Below, one piece after another: positions 20,585 through 33,260 of a DNA stretch of 64,000 bases. The stretch lies in NCBI GenBank assembly GCA_029204225.1, contig CM055109.1, positions 26,106,178 to 26,170,177 on the forward strand, given 5' to 3'. The position numbers and the translations under genes were made by a program. Numbering within the stretch: the stretch's first letter is position 1; every line of letters begins with the position of its first letter. Under the pieces are notes generated by a model. It was not told where the DNA came from. It saw only the letters and a program-made list of their open reading frames with translations, and made no database searches. This DNA is from Diphasiastrum complanatum (taxonomy: Eukaryota; Streptophyta; Lycopodiopsida; Lycopodiales; Lycopodiaceae).

Positions 20585-23225
20585 AGAAGAATGTTTTACC
20601 AAAATGGGTGTCTTGAGGCACATGCATTTGGAAGGGGTTTTTAACATGGGGGTTTTTAACATAGGCATGTGCAGACATAGGGGTTTAGGGGTTTAGGGGT
20701 TTTTAACATAGAGGTTTTTAACATAGGCGTGTGCAGACATGACGTGCTCATATAGATTCTCATGAAATTTCTACAGCTCGTGATGATATATGTTTAGATG
20801 GACCAACTATTGAGTGTGCAGCCTGCAGTGTTGCTGTTGTTCCGAATAGTATTTATGAGCAACGAGTTCACTATGAATGGGTGGATGTATATCCTGAATA
20901 GTCACAGCTTTTGCATGATATATGGCTTCAGGCACTGGTTCATTAAACTCTTCCTGTGCTCCCGACAGTCTTGGCAGAGGGCATTCTTGTTGCAATATGT
21001 TATGCATTTGGGTAGCCAATTCCTTTGGTTGTTATATGGCATTCTTGGTCTATCTGACGAGCATGCCATCATAGTATGGATGCCATATATGGAGTCCATC
21101 TTATGCATATGATGGATCCATGGTCAGAACTTTGTGGGTGAACTCTGTAAAGTTATTGATGAACACGTCTTATTGTTTTGTTAGAATACTACTTTTGGAT
21201 TACAGAGAAATAAGCACCCATAATTGCAGTCAAATAAATTCAAAATTCAAATGGTTTTTCAAGCTCTTTTATATATAACCTTGAATTTCGAAACATTATG
21301 AAATTACTAGTCTGCTTCTCACTAAAAATGCACTCAAACCTTGAGCCCAAGCTCCTATATGCAAGAACAAGTCGCTTCTTTTGTTGAAATTGGATAACCA
21401 ATCCATTACTTGATTATTTGCTCAGCCTGCCCAAAAAAAACATTTACTTTGACTCATTGTCTCTCAAAATGCAACTTGCAGCTCCTTAATGATAGGACAT
21501 CACTTAAATTTAGCACTTCCTTGACAATTTTGACATACAAGATTTAATTTTCTCTCCAATTCACTCTCTTATCTCTTCTCGTCAGAGTTACGGCTATAAC
21601 AGAACTCGAATGTTTCTAACATGTGCTCAAAATTGGTTTGTTCTAATCGATTTTTTTGAAGCTTTGTTTGTTTCATACTTTGAGCTCCACGATTGGATCT
21701 GAAATAGCTTACGTGATACATGAAATTTACTATCAGGATGCTGGAAACTCAACAGCTATAAGGTTCTTTTATGACTTCTCATTGTTTTGAGATTTGTCAG
21801 AGAAAAAGAGCAAAGTGAAAGTCTACAGTACTAAGTTGTAGAGAATTATGCTCCCCACACCATCGATCATCAATCCCATGTCACATTTTCTTTTTCAGAA
21901 AACCTTTAAAGAGTTAGAAGAGAGTCTGTAATTTCAGAGGGTAAAGGAAATTATGAAGGGAAGAGTGCAATTTTGGTTTACTCAGAGCAAATATATGCAT
22001 GAATGGTAGCACTCGGACATTTTAATTTTTGCTTCTACAGTGTCCAGTGTTGGTGGACTGATTCTGAAGGTTGCAAATCTGCTGCAGAAATGTTAATCCA
22101 CATAAGTATAATTTTTAATTTTTAAACTTTGTCAGGCAAGGTTTCATGACAAACATGGACATTTTACAATTGGGCTTTCTGCTTTTGTTGCAGTTATTCG
22201 TCGAGCCCCCCATGAATTCAAGATTGCATGCTTAAAGGTGAGGAACTCTTGCAAGGAAAAATTTTTATTTTTTATTGAGTGCTGGGAACCTGTCGTAAGT
22301 TGCAACAGCATTTGCAACTTGTTCAAAGTGGTGGCCATTCGGAATCAGTATTGCTGTATTGTATACTTCTAGATAAGTATTTTTAAGATTCATTCATTTT
22401 TTGACATGCTTACAGATAAGAGAATATAAGAAAAAAATGAATTGTAAGTCACTCTTTAATTTCATATTGCTTTATTTACAGGAAGTAAGGGCTCTTTTCC
22501 CTTCCGAGAGCAATCCCTTTTATGCAGGCTTTGGGAACCGTGATACAGATGAGTTCAGCTATCTCAAAGTAGGCATTCCAAGAGGAAAAATATTCATTAT
22601 CAATCCAAAGGTACCAAGTTCTGTAAAAAGTAATGGTGATGTTCGAATCTTATGAACTATTGTGGAAGGCTATGTTACTTGTTGTTGCTGTTTGCTAGTC
22701 TTATTCTGCGAGAGTTGAGTCTTATATGCACATTTCAGCTGAATTCATACGTTTGGACACTGGAGGCCACTTCATGTACTTATGAGGTTTTGAGTTCCCC
22801 TGACATTTTAAACTGGTCATTGGCACAGGGTGAAGTGATTGTAAATAATCTGGCATCTGTCAAAACATATACTTCTCTTCATAAACTTGCTAACGATATG
22901 TTTCCACCTGTGACATATGCTGCTGAACAGGTAACTTGAGACTCCTTGTTATCATGCAAATGCTTTAATTAACTTGACCTTTAGTAATACTGTCTGCCGT
23001 GACTGTAATGCGTCTTGGTTTCCAAGGGGAAACCTGGGACCAAAGAAACTTTGGATACCAGGCTACCCAACAGAGCCAAGCCCGTTGGATGCTGTAACTG
23101 TAATGGCTAATTTTGGAATGAATTACATTTTTTCCTCTTTTAATGTTCAGGAGGACTTCAACTCATGGAACTTCTGGAAGATACCACTTCCTGAGATTGA
23201 AGATGAGACAAACACAAAGAGGTAA
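1592..23225 (+). CDS. PAH: Phosphatidate phosphatase, lipin family (PAH), ten coding exons
   Basis: Mg2+-dependent phosphatidate phosphatase. Lipins dephosphorylate phosphatidic acid to diacylglycerol on ER and other membranes, and plant PAH enzymes shape phospholipid and galactolipid synthesis. The coding exons are 1592-5753, 5926-6530, 6871-6944, 11196-11280, 11702-11788, 12681-12753, 22194-22237, 22482-22610, 22829-22930 and 23151-23225. All introns are GT-AG and the phases agree, giving 5436 nt or 1811 residues. The N-lipin domain covers residues 1-95 or so and starts [14 protein letters not shown]. The catalytic DVDGT is at residues 1607-1611, and the HAD motif GNRDTD lies in exon 8. I chose the ATG at 1592 because the lipin domain begins there. 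Plant homologues are about 900 residues, so this one is roughly double owing to a long, acidic, Ser-rich linker. It is probably PAH1- or PAH2-like, but the paralogue cannot be assigned. Nothing suggests a pseudogene. Confidence 0.93.
5926..6530 (+). CDS. PAH: PAH coding exon 2: start of catalytic half
   Basis: The acceptor TGCAG ends at 5925. The first two bases complete a Gly codon carried over from exon 1, and the frame continues [11 protein letters not shown] and [11 protein letters not shown], as in plant PAH proteins. The exon also carries [15 protein letters not shown], the conserved [11 protein letters not shown] block and the start of the C-lipin domain ([16 protein letters not shown]). 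It ends in phase 0 before GTATGT at 6531. An internal ATG at 5967 is not the start, because the upstream codons are conserved in the family. Confidence 0.92.
6871..6944 (+). CDS. PAH: PAH coding exon 3: DxDGT catalytic motif
   Basis: A 74-bp exon between GTCCAG and AG|GTGAGT. It encodes [17 protein letters not shown] followed by DVDGTIT. The first Asp of DVDGT (codon at 6922) is the expected phosphoryl-accepting nucleophile of the HAD superfamily, and the second Asp (codon at 6928) is the acid/base. Both are present, so the active site is intact. The exon ends in phase 2. Confidence 0.95.
8469..9036. mobile_element. hAT-like non-autonomous element with 8-bp target duplication
   Basis: The ends form imperfect terminal inverted repeats: the left starts TAATGCTTCCATCC and the reverse complement of the right end starts CAATGTTTCCACG. 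Both run into copies of a GATTCGAAC-type motif. Flanking octamers are GCCAGGAC (8461-8468) and GCTAGGAC (9037-9044), matching at 7 of 8 positions, as expected for a slightly aged hAT insertion. The 568-bp body has no coding capacity. It contains AATCGGCC and CCGATT motifs near the left end, a C-run and a short (TC)n tract near 8867-8900. Confidence 0.65.
10062..10480. mobile_element. hAT-like non-autonomous element with perfect 8-bp target duplication
   Basis: A 419-bp element with terminal inverted repeats CATAGTGAYCAGGGAA. The identical octamer CTCATGAT lies on both sides (10054-10061 and 10481-10488). Near the termini there are many copies of GGGAACG and its complement CGTTCCC, some forming palindromes. 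There is no coding capacity. The 8-bp duplication is the hAT superfamily hallmark; no transposase copy is visible here. Confidence 0.8.
10517..10785 (+). pseudogene. Ty3/gypsy pol fragment, protease-RT linker
   Basis: An open stretch whose translation fits the region before the reverse transcriptase palm of Ty3/gypsy polyproteins. It has an [14 protein letters not shown] block, then [18 protein letters not shown], then [19 protein letters not shown], which corresponds to the usual LLxKGxIxPSxSPWGAPV. It ends before the RT catalytic motifs. It lies 30 bp downstream of the hAT element and is an intronic relic of about 90 codons. Confidence 0.75.
11196..11280 (+). CDS. PAH: PAH coding exon 4
   Basis: An 85-bp exon after the acceptor TTGCAG. 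It completes the split Arg codon and encodes [15 protein letters not shown] and [13 protein letters not shown], a highly conserved lipin segment directly after the catalytic loop. It ends in phase 0 before GTTTCA, a weak but canonical GT donor. It is separated from exon 3 by a 4251-bp intron rich in transposon fragments. Confidence 0.93.
11702..11788 (+). CDS. PAH: PAH coding exon 5
   Basis: An 87-bp exon of 29 codons, phase 0 at both ends, between CTCAG and CAG|GTGAGA. It encodes [14 protein letters not shown] and [21 protein letters not shown] is the conserved HAD motif II region of lipins, which carries the Ser that binds phosphate. Confidence 0.94.
12681..12753 (+). CDS. PAH: PAH coding exon 6
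   Basis: A 73-bp exon between TCTGCAG and GAAG|GTTTGG. It encodes [16 protein letters not shown] and LVPSLYRE, matching the conserved lipin C-domain. It ends in phase 1. The next intron is 9440 bp, the longest in the gene. Confidence 0.93.
13110..13425. mobile_element. hAT-like non-autonomous element, CATAGTTGC termini
   Basis: A 316-bp element beginning CATAGTTGCCCAT and ending in the inverse of CATAGTTGCACACC. The subterminal regions carry repeated GCGTTTCTG/CAGAAACGC motifs on both strands. Flanking octamers are GTTCGATG (13102-13109) and GTTTCATG (13426-13433), 6 of 8 matching. The CATAGT start is shared with the element at 10062. Confidence 0.65.
14173..14296. mobile_element. 124-bp fold-back element flanked by TA
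   Basis: Almost the whole element is one inverted repeat. The left arm (14173-14217) contains AGTACCATATACTAATTTG and the right arm (14238-14296) is its near-complement ending ATGGTACC, around a 20-bp loop. A TA dinucleotide lies directly outside each end (14171-14172 and 14297-14298), as for Tc1/mariner-type miniature elements. The transcript would form a strong hairpin. Confidence 0.6.
14655..14880. repeat. Degenerate direct repeat, copy 1 (possible gypsy LTR remnant)
   Basis: This segment resembles 16868-17062 in order: ATATGACRCGTGTTGT, then TGACC..TCAACC, TTAGGAGGT, TTTGAGACCCA, CCCTTGGCCA, ACAATTGTCTCCACA, GACTTAGCCAT and AAAGTACATGTGA. It lies upstream of the gypsy integrase relic, so the two copies may be eroded or internally deleted LTRs of one element. 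Confidence 0.55.
14957..15596. mobile_element. Possible hAT-like element with GTTCCGGAAC motifs
   Basis: The ends are CTAGAGCC and the inverse of CTAAGTGGCC. Inside each end lie copies of AACGTTCCGG and TTCCGGAACG in inverted orientation. There is no coding capacity, and no target duplication was found. The boundaries are therefore uncertain, and the assignment rests on the same layout as the firmer elements in this gene. Confidence 0.35.
15797..16791 (-). pseudogene. Ty3/gypsy integrase relic
   Basis: Read on the minus strand, 16791 to about 16500 encodes an integrase core with [30 protein letters not shown] and IISDRDTKF, which carry the first two acidic catalytic positions. After frameshifts and an inserted GC-rich segment, about 16240-16117 encodes [16 protein letters not shown]-like sequence. 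Positions 16117-15797 give the integrase C-terminal linker ([30 protein letters not shown]). Order and spacing are as in gypsy pol. Several stops and frameshifts make it non-functional. Confidence 0.8.
16868..17062. repeat. Degenerate direct repeat, copy 2
   Basis: Second copy of the 14655-14880 segment, in the same orientation and with the same series of short matches. It lies on the other side of the integrase relic, so the two repeats bracket about 2 kb. Confidence 0.55.
17742..18372. repeat. Two-copy tandem repeat, 364-bp period
   Basis: Two long similar units share blocks such as GGTTCCTATCGAGGTTGTCC, GAAACGGATCCC, CAAAACTAGTCCATTTCGC and GGGCCATTTTGACCGAACGA. The block AACTAGTCCATTTCGC recurs at 17941 and 18305, giving the 364-bp spacing. 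The second unit has an insertion near 18165-18190. Composition is more GC-rich than the surrounding intron. No coding match is recognised. Confidence 0.75.
18691..18771. repeat. Compound (CT)n-(CA)n microsatellite
   Basis: An uninterrupted CT dinucleotide run passes at about 18726 into an uninterrupted CA run ending near 18771. Confidence 0.95.
18811..18837. repeat. Telomere-like CCCTAAA motif, three units
   Basis: The sequence reads CCCTAAA, CCCTAAA, TCCTAAA in tandem, matching the plant telomere unit (TTTAGGG on the other strand) with one substitution. It sits between CT and CA microsatellites inside the intron. Confidence 0.7.
18836..19060. repeat. CA-rich and CT microsatellite cluster
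   Basis: Interrupted CACACA runs between 18836 and 19013 are followed by an uninterrupted CT run at about 19019-19060. Apparent reading frames here are only repeat translations. Confidence 0.9.
19163..19345. repeat. GC-rich GGACGCGTCC repeat block
   Basis: Many copies of the palindrome GGACGCGTCC and variants, mixed with A or T homopolymers. It ends CCCGGACCCTCATGTCTG then ATATTATTATATATA, almost the same terminal sequence as at 20270-20303. It is probably a copy or fragment of a non-autonomous DNA element. Confidence 0.55.
19364..19998. mobile_element. Possible DNA element with TTCCGGAACG ends between TA tracts
   Basis: This segment lies between a TA tract (about 19337-19363) and an AT tract (20001-20026). 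The left end has CCCGTTCC then CGTTCCGGAACG; the inverse of the right end has GCCCATTCCGGAACGG. A duplicated internal motif (GTAGCAGCCCACGAYTTCTG) occurs at 19458 and 19531. A target duplication cannot be read because both flanks are TA repeats. Confidence 0.45.
20029..20508. mobile_element. GC-rich palindromic element(s) between TA tracts
   Basis: The left end reads AAGGAAGCGGATGG and the inverse of the right end reads AAGGTAGCGGACGTG; both then run into GGACGCG and GCGTCCGG arrays. An inner junction at about 20285-20308 (CATCCCTG, TA-rich spacer, CAAGGATGCG) suggests two elements side by side or nested. CARGGATG is compatible with hAT-type termini. Flanks are (AT)n at 20001-20026 and (TA)n at 20509-20528. 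Confidence 0.5.
20509..20580. repeat. (TA)n-(GA)n compound microsatellite
   Basis: About 20 bp of TA repeats followed by an uninterrupted AG run to 20580. Confidence 0.95.
20640..20735. repeat. TTTAGGGG and GTTTTTAACAT short repeats
   Basis: GGGGTTTAGGGGTTTAGGGG is a degenerate telomere-like run at about 20681-20700. The phrase GGTTTTTAACATA with CAGACAT recurs three to four times around it. The origin is not recognised. Confidence 0.6.
22194..22237 (+). CDS. PAH: PAH coding exon 7
   Basis: A 44-bp microexon-like exon between GTTGCAG and AAG|GTGAGG. It encodes (V)[14 protein letters not shown], an invariant lipin block with the Lys expected for HAD motif III. It restores the frame left by exon 6 and ends in phase 0. 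Confidence 0.93.
22482..22610 (+). CDS. PAH: PAH coding exon 8: HAD motif IV
   Basis: A 129-bp exon of 43 codons, phase 0 at both ends, between TTTACAG and AAG|GTACCA. It encodes [33 protein letters not shown] and [20 protein letters not shown] carries the acidic residues that coordinate Mg2+ in the lipin HAD fold. Confidence 0.94.
22829..22930 (+). CDS. PAH: PAH coding exon 9
   Basis: A 102-bp exon of 34 codons between GGCACAG and CAG|GTAACT. It encodes [18 protein letters not shown] and [16 protein letters not shown], matching the C-terminal lipin tail with its conserved YTSLH. It is phase 0 at both ends. Confidence 0.92.
23151..23225 (+). CDS. PAH: PAH terminal coding exon 10
   Basis: After the acceptor GTTCAG the frame reads [18 protein letters not shown] and then ETNTKR, stopping at TAA 23223-23225. 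EDFNxWNFWK is the usual end of plant PAH proteins. The bases around the stop read AG|GTAATC, so splicing at 23222 to a further exon cannot be excluded, but family length favours a stop here. Confidence 0.85.
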   Translation, partial: EDFNSWNFWKIPLPEIEDETNTKR

Positions 23226-23249
23226 TCCTGTACAGGCTTGGAGTTTATT

Positions 23250-23312
23250 CATTCATGTGCACACACATACATGCACACGCACACGCACACACCCACACAC
23301 ACACACACACAC
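23250..23312. repeat. CA-rich microsatellite downstream of PAH stop
   Basis: Interrupted CACACA repeat about 30-90 bp after the PAH stop codon, so probably within the 3' untranslated region. Confidence 0.85.
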
Positions 23313-26615
<3,303 letters not shown>

Positions 26616-26879
26616 ATTTCCTCCACTTTCTACTTCCTTTGTTGAAGGACCTCCTATTTTGTGTGTATGTGATAAATTATGGATGTTGAATGCTTGTATT
26701 GTCTTCGTTAATCATGCTATCACATTCAAGCCTAAAAGTAGCACAAGCATTCTACACATCTAGTTCAAAGAACTAAATCCATAAGATCCACATGCAAGCA
26801 AAATAGGTGTTAGATCCACATTTGCCAAGAAGATGTTGGACCCTTTCTGTGCCTCCCTAATCGGTCGGATCTAGAGGGC

Positions 26880-27150
26880 AAAGAAGGGGTTTTGTCGTGT
26901 AGTATTGGGCTTCGATCCAAATAGGGAGAGGGTAAACACGGTGACAGGAGTGGGGATCTAGACTTGCTAAGATTGCCAGTCTTAGCTTTGGATCTACTCT
27001 TGGAATAGCCTAGATTGGTGTGGCGTTCATCTCTGATGCTATCGCTCTTTGGTCTTTTCTCAGTTTCATTTATTTGTGCTTATCTAGGCATTATTGGCTC
27101 TAGATCTGATCCTCTTGAGGTTGGTCTTCTCAAGGGAGGTGAATAGTGAA
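26880..27150 (+). repeat. Left arm of a large imperfect inverted repeat
   Basis: Parts of this arm are inverse to 27843-28110. The clearest are CTTCTCAAGGGAGGTGAAT (27127-27145) against ATTCACCTCCCTTGAGAAG, TATCTAGGCAT with a GGCTCTA block, and a TACACGAC/TTTACCCTC pair near 26910-26945. Similarity is patchy in the middle. Confidence 0.55.
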
Positions 27151-27198
27151 AGAAAACCTACCTACAGATCCTATTGACCACTCCATGATTTTCTTAGT

Positions 27199-27450
<252 letters not shown>

Positions 27451-27842
27451 ATTAGGAAGAGTAGATGGAGATCAAATACAAGGGAAATGGCTTCCTCTTA
27501 TAGATTTGAGAGGTGAGCCCCCCTTCACTTTGATTGGCTACTAAAGTTCCATTGGGATCACTGTTGTGTTTCCCAACTTAAGAACTTTACAAAAGCTAAG
27601 CTTAAAATACTTTATTGATTAATTGTGCTCCATGGCGCTTATTAGCCTAAGGCCCAATGTTGGACTCACATGTGCATGATGCCAACTGGTCACGTATTTC
27701 TAATACTTCTGACTCTCTACTTCTGTTGTGTAGTGTTTGGGCTTATTGGAGAAGCCTCTTGCCATATTCTAGAATATTGCATGTCATACCCATAATCGAC
27801 AACAGAAGAGGCCATTAAGATCTATAAATGGGATGTTTTAAT

Positions 27843-28110
27843 ACATCATTCACCTCCCTTGAGAAGATCAGCCTCATGAGAAGATGTAGAGCCATTGATG
27901 CCTAGATAATCCAAAAAGGAAACCAAAGAAGAAAAATAACACAAGAAGAAGAGCAAAAAGAACATCTCCCCAAATCTAAGCTCCATTCCACGTTTCGATC
28001 ACACACTAAGGTTTGGTAGCCTAGGTTCTAACTCCCATAGCTAGTTTTACCCTCTTCCCATTGGATCAAAACCCATGCTACACACGACACTTGTCAAAAA
28101 TTAAGATCCA
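27843..28110 (-). repeat. Right arm of the large imperfect inverted repeat
   Basis: Inverse counterpart of 26880-27150. The spacer of about 690 bp contains the 248-bp GA tract and no recognisable coding sequence. The sequence from 28110 to 29950 shows no supported gene. Confidence 0.55.
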
Positions 28111-29947
28111 AAATGATCTAAAATATAGATATAGGCACAATAGAAGATACACAAAAAATCTATCTTACATTTGTAGATAATTCTACACATAGAATTGACA
28201 ATTTGATCAAGATCTACTCAACATAACTTGATGGAATTGAAAAAAAATAAAAAAAATAAATGGATCTGAATTAATTCTCTGTAAACAGGCCTTACAACAA
28301 ATAAGCATTTATTTCCTCCCTCCAAAAGAAATTGATCAAGCTTACAACAAGTTCTCTACACACAAGTAGAAGAGAACTACAAATAACAAGCTAGAATTGA
28401 CTCTAAGGCATCCAAAATGGTAATACTTCTTAATGAAACTATTCCAGCATCTAACCTACTATATTAAGCAATAACTGAAGACTCTCTCCCCTCCAAATGG
28501 ATGATTTTAGCCAACCTTATCAACACTAGCCCTAAAATAGTCATATTGGCCAAAATCATCAAAATAAAGCTAAACATGAGCTTTTACTAAGTGACCAAAT
28601 AACTCGGAGCCAAGTCTAAAAATAATCATGTGCACTGGTTTCACACGTGGGAACCAACCATGTACAGTTTATTTTCATATTTGGCCTCCTATAGGCCCAA
28701 ATTGCCAAACTATGTAGAAATGTAGAAAACTTGTGAGTAATTTTCGCACTCCATCTTCAACTAGTTTTAGCATAGATTTAGAGCATAAACCAAGATGTGA
28801 TCTATGCTTTATGAATAAGTCTTTTCCTTTGAGTATATATAAATATAAAATGGAAAGATTTCATAATTGATATAGAGAATAATGTCCCTATTGGATGCTT
28901 CACTATTTCTTATATCAATTTTACATATCAAGATGGAAAAACAGCACAAAGAGTGACATAGAATCATAATGAATGGGTTCCTCCATGCTTCCACCTTTGA
29001 TATCTCTATAAAATAGCAGCAAACATGATTGAAAACAAAATCATGAATGTTAGTTTGCTCACTTCCTCCATATTCCACGTCATGTGAGGTATATGTACGA
29101 AAAAGCACCATGAATGAGCCTCCATTGCCACCTTGCCATAAAGAATCACCAATACATGGAAACTTATGATGTAATGAGCGCAACAATGATGCTGTCCTAG
29201 CTCCTTTTGCATCAACAAAACCAGCAAAGAGTATTAGTGCATCTTTAAGATCCATCTTATACAAAAAAAATGCACATAGATTCACCAAAACTTGGCAATT
29301 TTCACATATTGACATGACATTGTTCAAACATGAAGTAAGATAAGTAAGGTAGGCTAGAACCACACTTCCTTGCTATTTCTTTGACCTTATTTGAGTCTTC
29401 AATGACCTGCAAAAATACATCCTTATTGCCCTGACCATTGGGTTTTATTTCAATGCCTTTGACAAGCTCCAAATAGACAATTTTCTCTTAGTGTTAATGA
29501 AGCTCATTAAGATCAATCTCTTGGTCTTCCATATACCTGGGGACTCACATAAATCATGTGAAATCCAATGTACTTTTTTAAGACATTTGGATCAAGTTGG
29601 GTCCAAGATGAATGGATAGGATTAGTGTACATATTAGCCAATAGTATTCTGGGGCAAGAGCTTTTCCCATTTATAAAAAGACACCTCATGTACTCTATTT
29701 GCATGCTTAATGAGAAGGAGGAAACTCTACCATTTTTGGAAGAGAAGCATCCTCATTTGCTATTCAATGCTTGCTATTTTCTTGTTGTTGTTGCTCTTGC
29801 TTTCAAGTTCATGCTCTTTCTTGTTTTCAATAGTTAAAGTTTCTCCTTTAGCAAGTAAAACGAGCAAGTGAGCTAACCTCCACCCTCACTCTCCCTTTCT
29901 CCACCTTCTCTCTATCTAATTCTCTCTCTCCCTTCCTCTACTTCTTT

Positions 29948-31634
<1,687 letters not shown>

Positions 31635-31640
<6 letters not shown>

Positions 31641-31745
31641 ATTGTATCGACTCTGATTCGTTCTGATCTCACTGTATCAGCTTTGAACTTGTATACTCTG
31701 ATACCACTGTATCAGATTTAATTCTGTATGCTCTAATACCACTAT
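31635..31745 (-). repeat. Tandemly repeated primer-binding-site segment
   Basis: Four units start at 31635, 31665, 31700 and 31735 (spacing 30, 35 and 35 bp), each beginning GATACCA or a variant. On the minus strand the best copy reads TGGTATCAGAG, the standard initiator-Met tRNA primer site of copia elements. The segment sits where the primer site of the 30099-31640 relic should be. Confidence 0.65.
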
Positions 31746-32415
31746 AGAAAAAAATATAATTATTCTTCCACAGAGAACACGATGAAAGTTTGAATAAATC
31801 AAACTAATATCAATGTCTTCAATCGGGTCTGTATCTGATCTATGTACTAATAGAACAATGTTTGTCTTGATTGAATATGCGTGCAGAAATAATATGCGGA
31901 AGTAAGAGACAACTTAAGACAATTTAGACAATAAGAAATTATTGATCAAAAATGAATTTTTATAGCTCTGAACCCGATTCATCAATATACATCTCTTGTT
32001 GTCTTATCTCGCTATTGTGTCTCTGATTGAGTGAGTGTGTTATAATGAGTAGTGCACATGTATTTATATTGCTATAGGACAGGTCTTTTGGCCTTTTATA
32101 TATAGGTCTTTTGGCCTTTTATTTCTGTAACAGTAGATATCTAACCGTTTACGATGATTGATATTCAAATAGACGCTTTGTTTCTAGGGTCGAATAATTT
32201 TTGTTATCGAATTATTTGCGATAGTCTGTCTCTTTAAATCAGCTTTGTGTTTCGTGAATTGTTCACGACACTTGTCTCACATTCATAAGAAACACGCCAT
32301 CTGTCTGTGCTCAAATTTTTTTTATCCAATGTCAATGCTTCGGCATCTCCCTTAATCCTGAAAAGTGCCAGATTTGGATAACACATGGTATTGTGTTAGA
32401 ACATATTATTTCACA

Positions 32416-32590
32416 TGGTATCATAGCCAAGTACAAGAGCATGAGCCATTGATTTAATGCAAATCCATTTTTAGCAAAGCAGAAATGCTTCTTTTGTGGA
32501 AAGAAGGGACATTATGCATCTGAATGCTACAAGAGGCTAAGAGCACAAGTGGAGGAGGACAAACAAGGACCAAAATGGCATTGCCACTGA
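32416..32590 (+). pseudogene. Copia primer site and gag zinc-knuckle fragment
   Basis: A primer-binding-site-like TGGTATCATAGCC at 32416-32428 follows a TTTCACA end that looks like an LTR terminus. Some 58 bp later the plus strand encodes CFFCGKKGHYASEC, a perfect CX2CX4HX4C copia zinc knuckle, and stops at 32588-32590. Nearly all of gag before it is missing. Confidence 0.7.
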
Positions 32591-32861
32591 CCCCGAAAAG
32601 ATCCTTATCATTAAAAATCTACCAGAACCGCGTACGATACACGAAGTTTACTCTTTCCTTGGCCACGCCAACTACTATTGGTGCTTTATTTTCGATTTCG
32701 GTAACAAAGCACGCTTAATCTACAAAGTAGTTGTAGTTCACAAATGGATGGATGAACAACGCATCACATTTAATCAATTTAAAGAAGCCCTTACCAATGC
32801 ACCTATCCTCTGGGCTCTTGAAAAATATGATGCAAACTCTTTGTTAGTTTGGCATGCATAG
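32574..32861 (+). pseudogene. Ty3/gypsy RT thumb/RNase H linker fragment
   Basis: The plus-strand frame encodes TDPEKILIIKNLPEPRTI, then YSFLGHANYYWCFIFDFGNK, then FNQFKEALTNAPILWALEKY. This is the RT connection region of gypsy pol (usual pattern SFLGLxxYYRRFI and LTxAPVL). It overlaps the end of the copia zinc-knuckle frame, so two retroelement superfamilies are joined here. It ends at TAG 32859-32861. Confidence 0.78.
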
Positions 32862-33139
32862 TTTTGCCAATTTTGATGTGTCTAATTTTCAAGATCTTGG
32901 TAATGTGATAATGGATCTTTGTGATCCTTTTGAATCAAGGAGGAGTATTTATTTCCTCATGGAGTTGAAGCTATTTCAAGGAGGAGGATTTTTGGATCAA
33001 TCATATTCTTCAAGGATGGAAGAAATCAATGGCAAAAGTGCTCAAATGGCGGAAAGCTCTTCTTCGTGCTTGGAAATGTTTTTCAATCAAGAAAGTCTTG
33101 TCATGACTATGGTGATCTTGCTACAATATCAGGCTTATT

Positions 33140-33260
33140 GGCTAGTTTTTTCAACAAACTCATGCCAAAAGATCCACTTGAGAAGCTATTTTTCGCTATT
33201 TAAGATTTGGAGAGAACTATCACACTTATCAAGCTATATTTTGAGGAGTGTGAAAAATAT
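33140..33260 (+). mobile_element. Copia 3' tail, polypurine tract and LTR start
   Basis: The plus strand encodes a short copia C-terminal tail (FFNKLMPKDPLEKLFFAI, stop near 33213). The polypurine tract TTTTGAGGAG then abuts a putative LTR start TGTGAAAAATATG at 33249. The LTR continues with CACACATGTGTGGAGCATG around 33310; its far end was not located. The same LTR start occurs inverted near 59516. Confidence 0.6.

Larger units (their letters stand above)
12754..22193 (+). other. PAH intron 6 (9440 bp), repeat-filled
   Basis: A GT-AG intron separating exon 6 from the 44-bp exon 7. It holds a hAT-like element, a TA-flanked fold-back, gypsy debris, a 364-bp tandem repeat, long CT and CA microsatellites, CCCTAAA-type motifs and GC-rich palindromic elements. 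From 20900 to 22193 I see nothing nameable. Confidence 0.85.

Noticed and set aside
20745-21115. Plus-strand stretch with protein-like composition ([19 protein letters not shown] and, shifted, [12 protein letters not shown])
   Set aside because: It looks like a decayed coding fragment with a frameshift, but I could not link it to any family, and antisense frames are equally open.
28809-29363. A 184-codon minus-strand open frame
   Set aside because: No recognisable motif, and the end is an AT-rich repetitive read-through (IYIYSK). The region before it is open in a different frame. It may be a decayed gene, but I cannot support a call.
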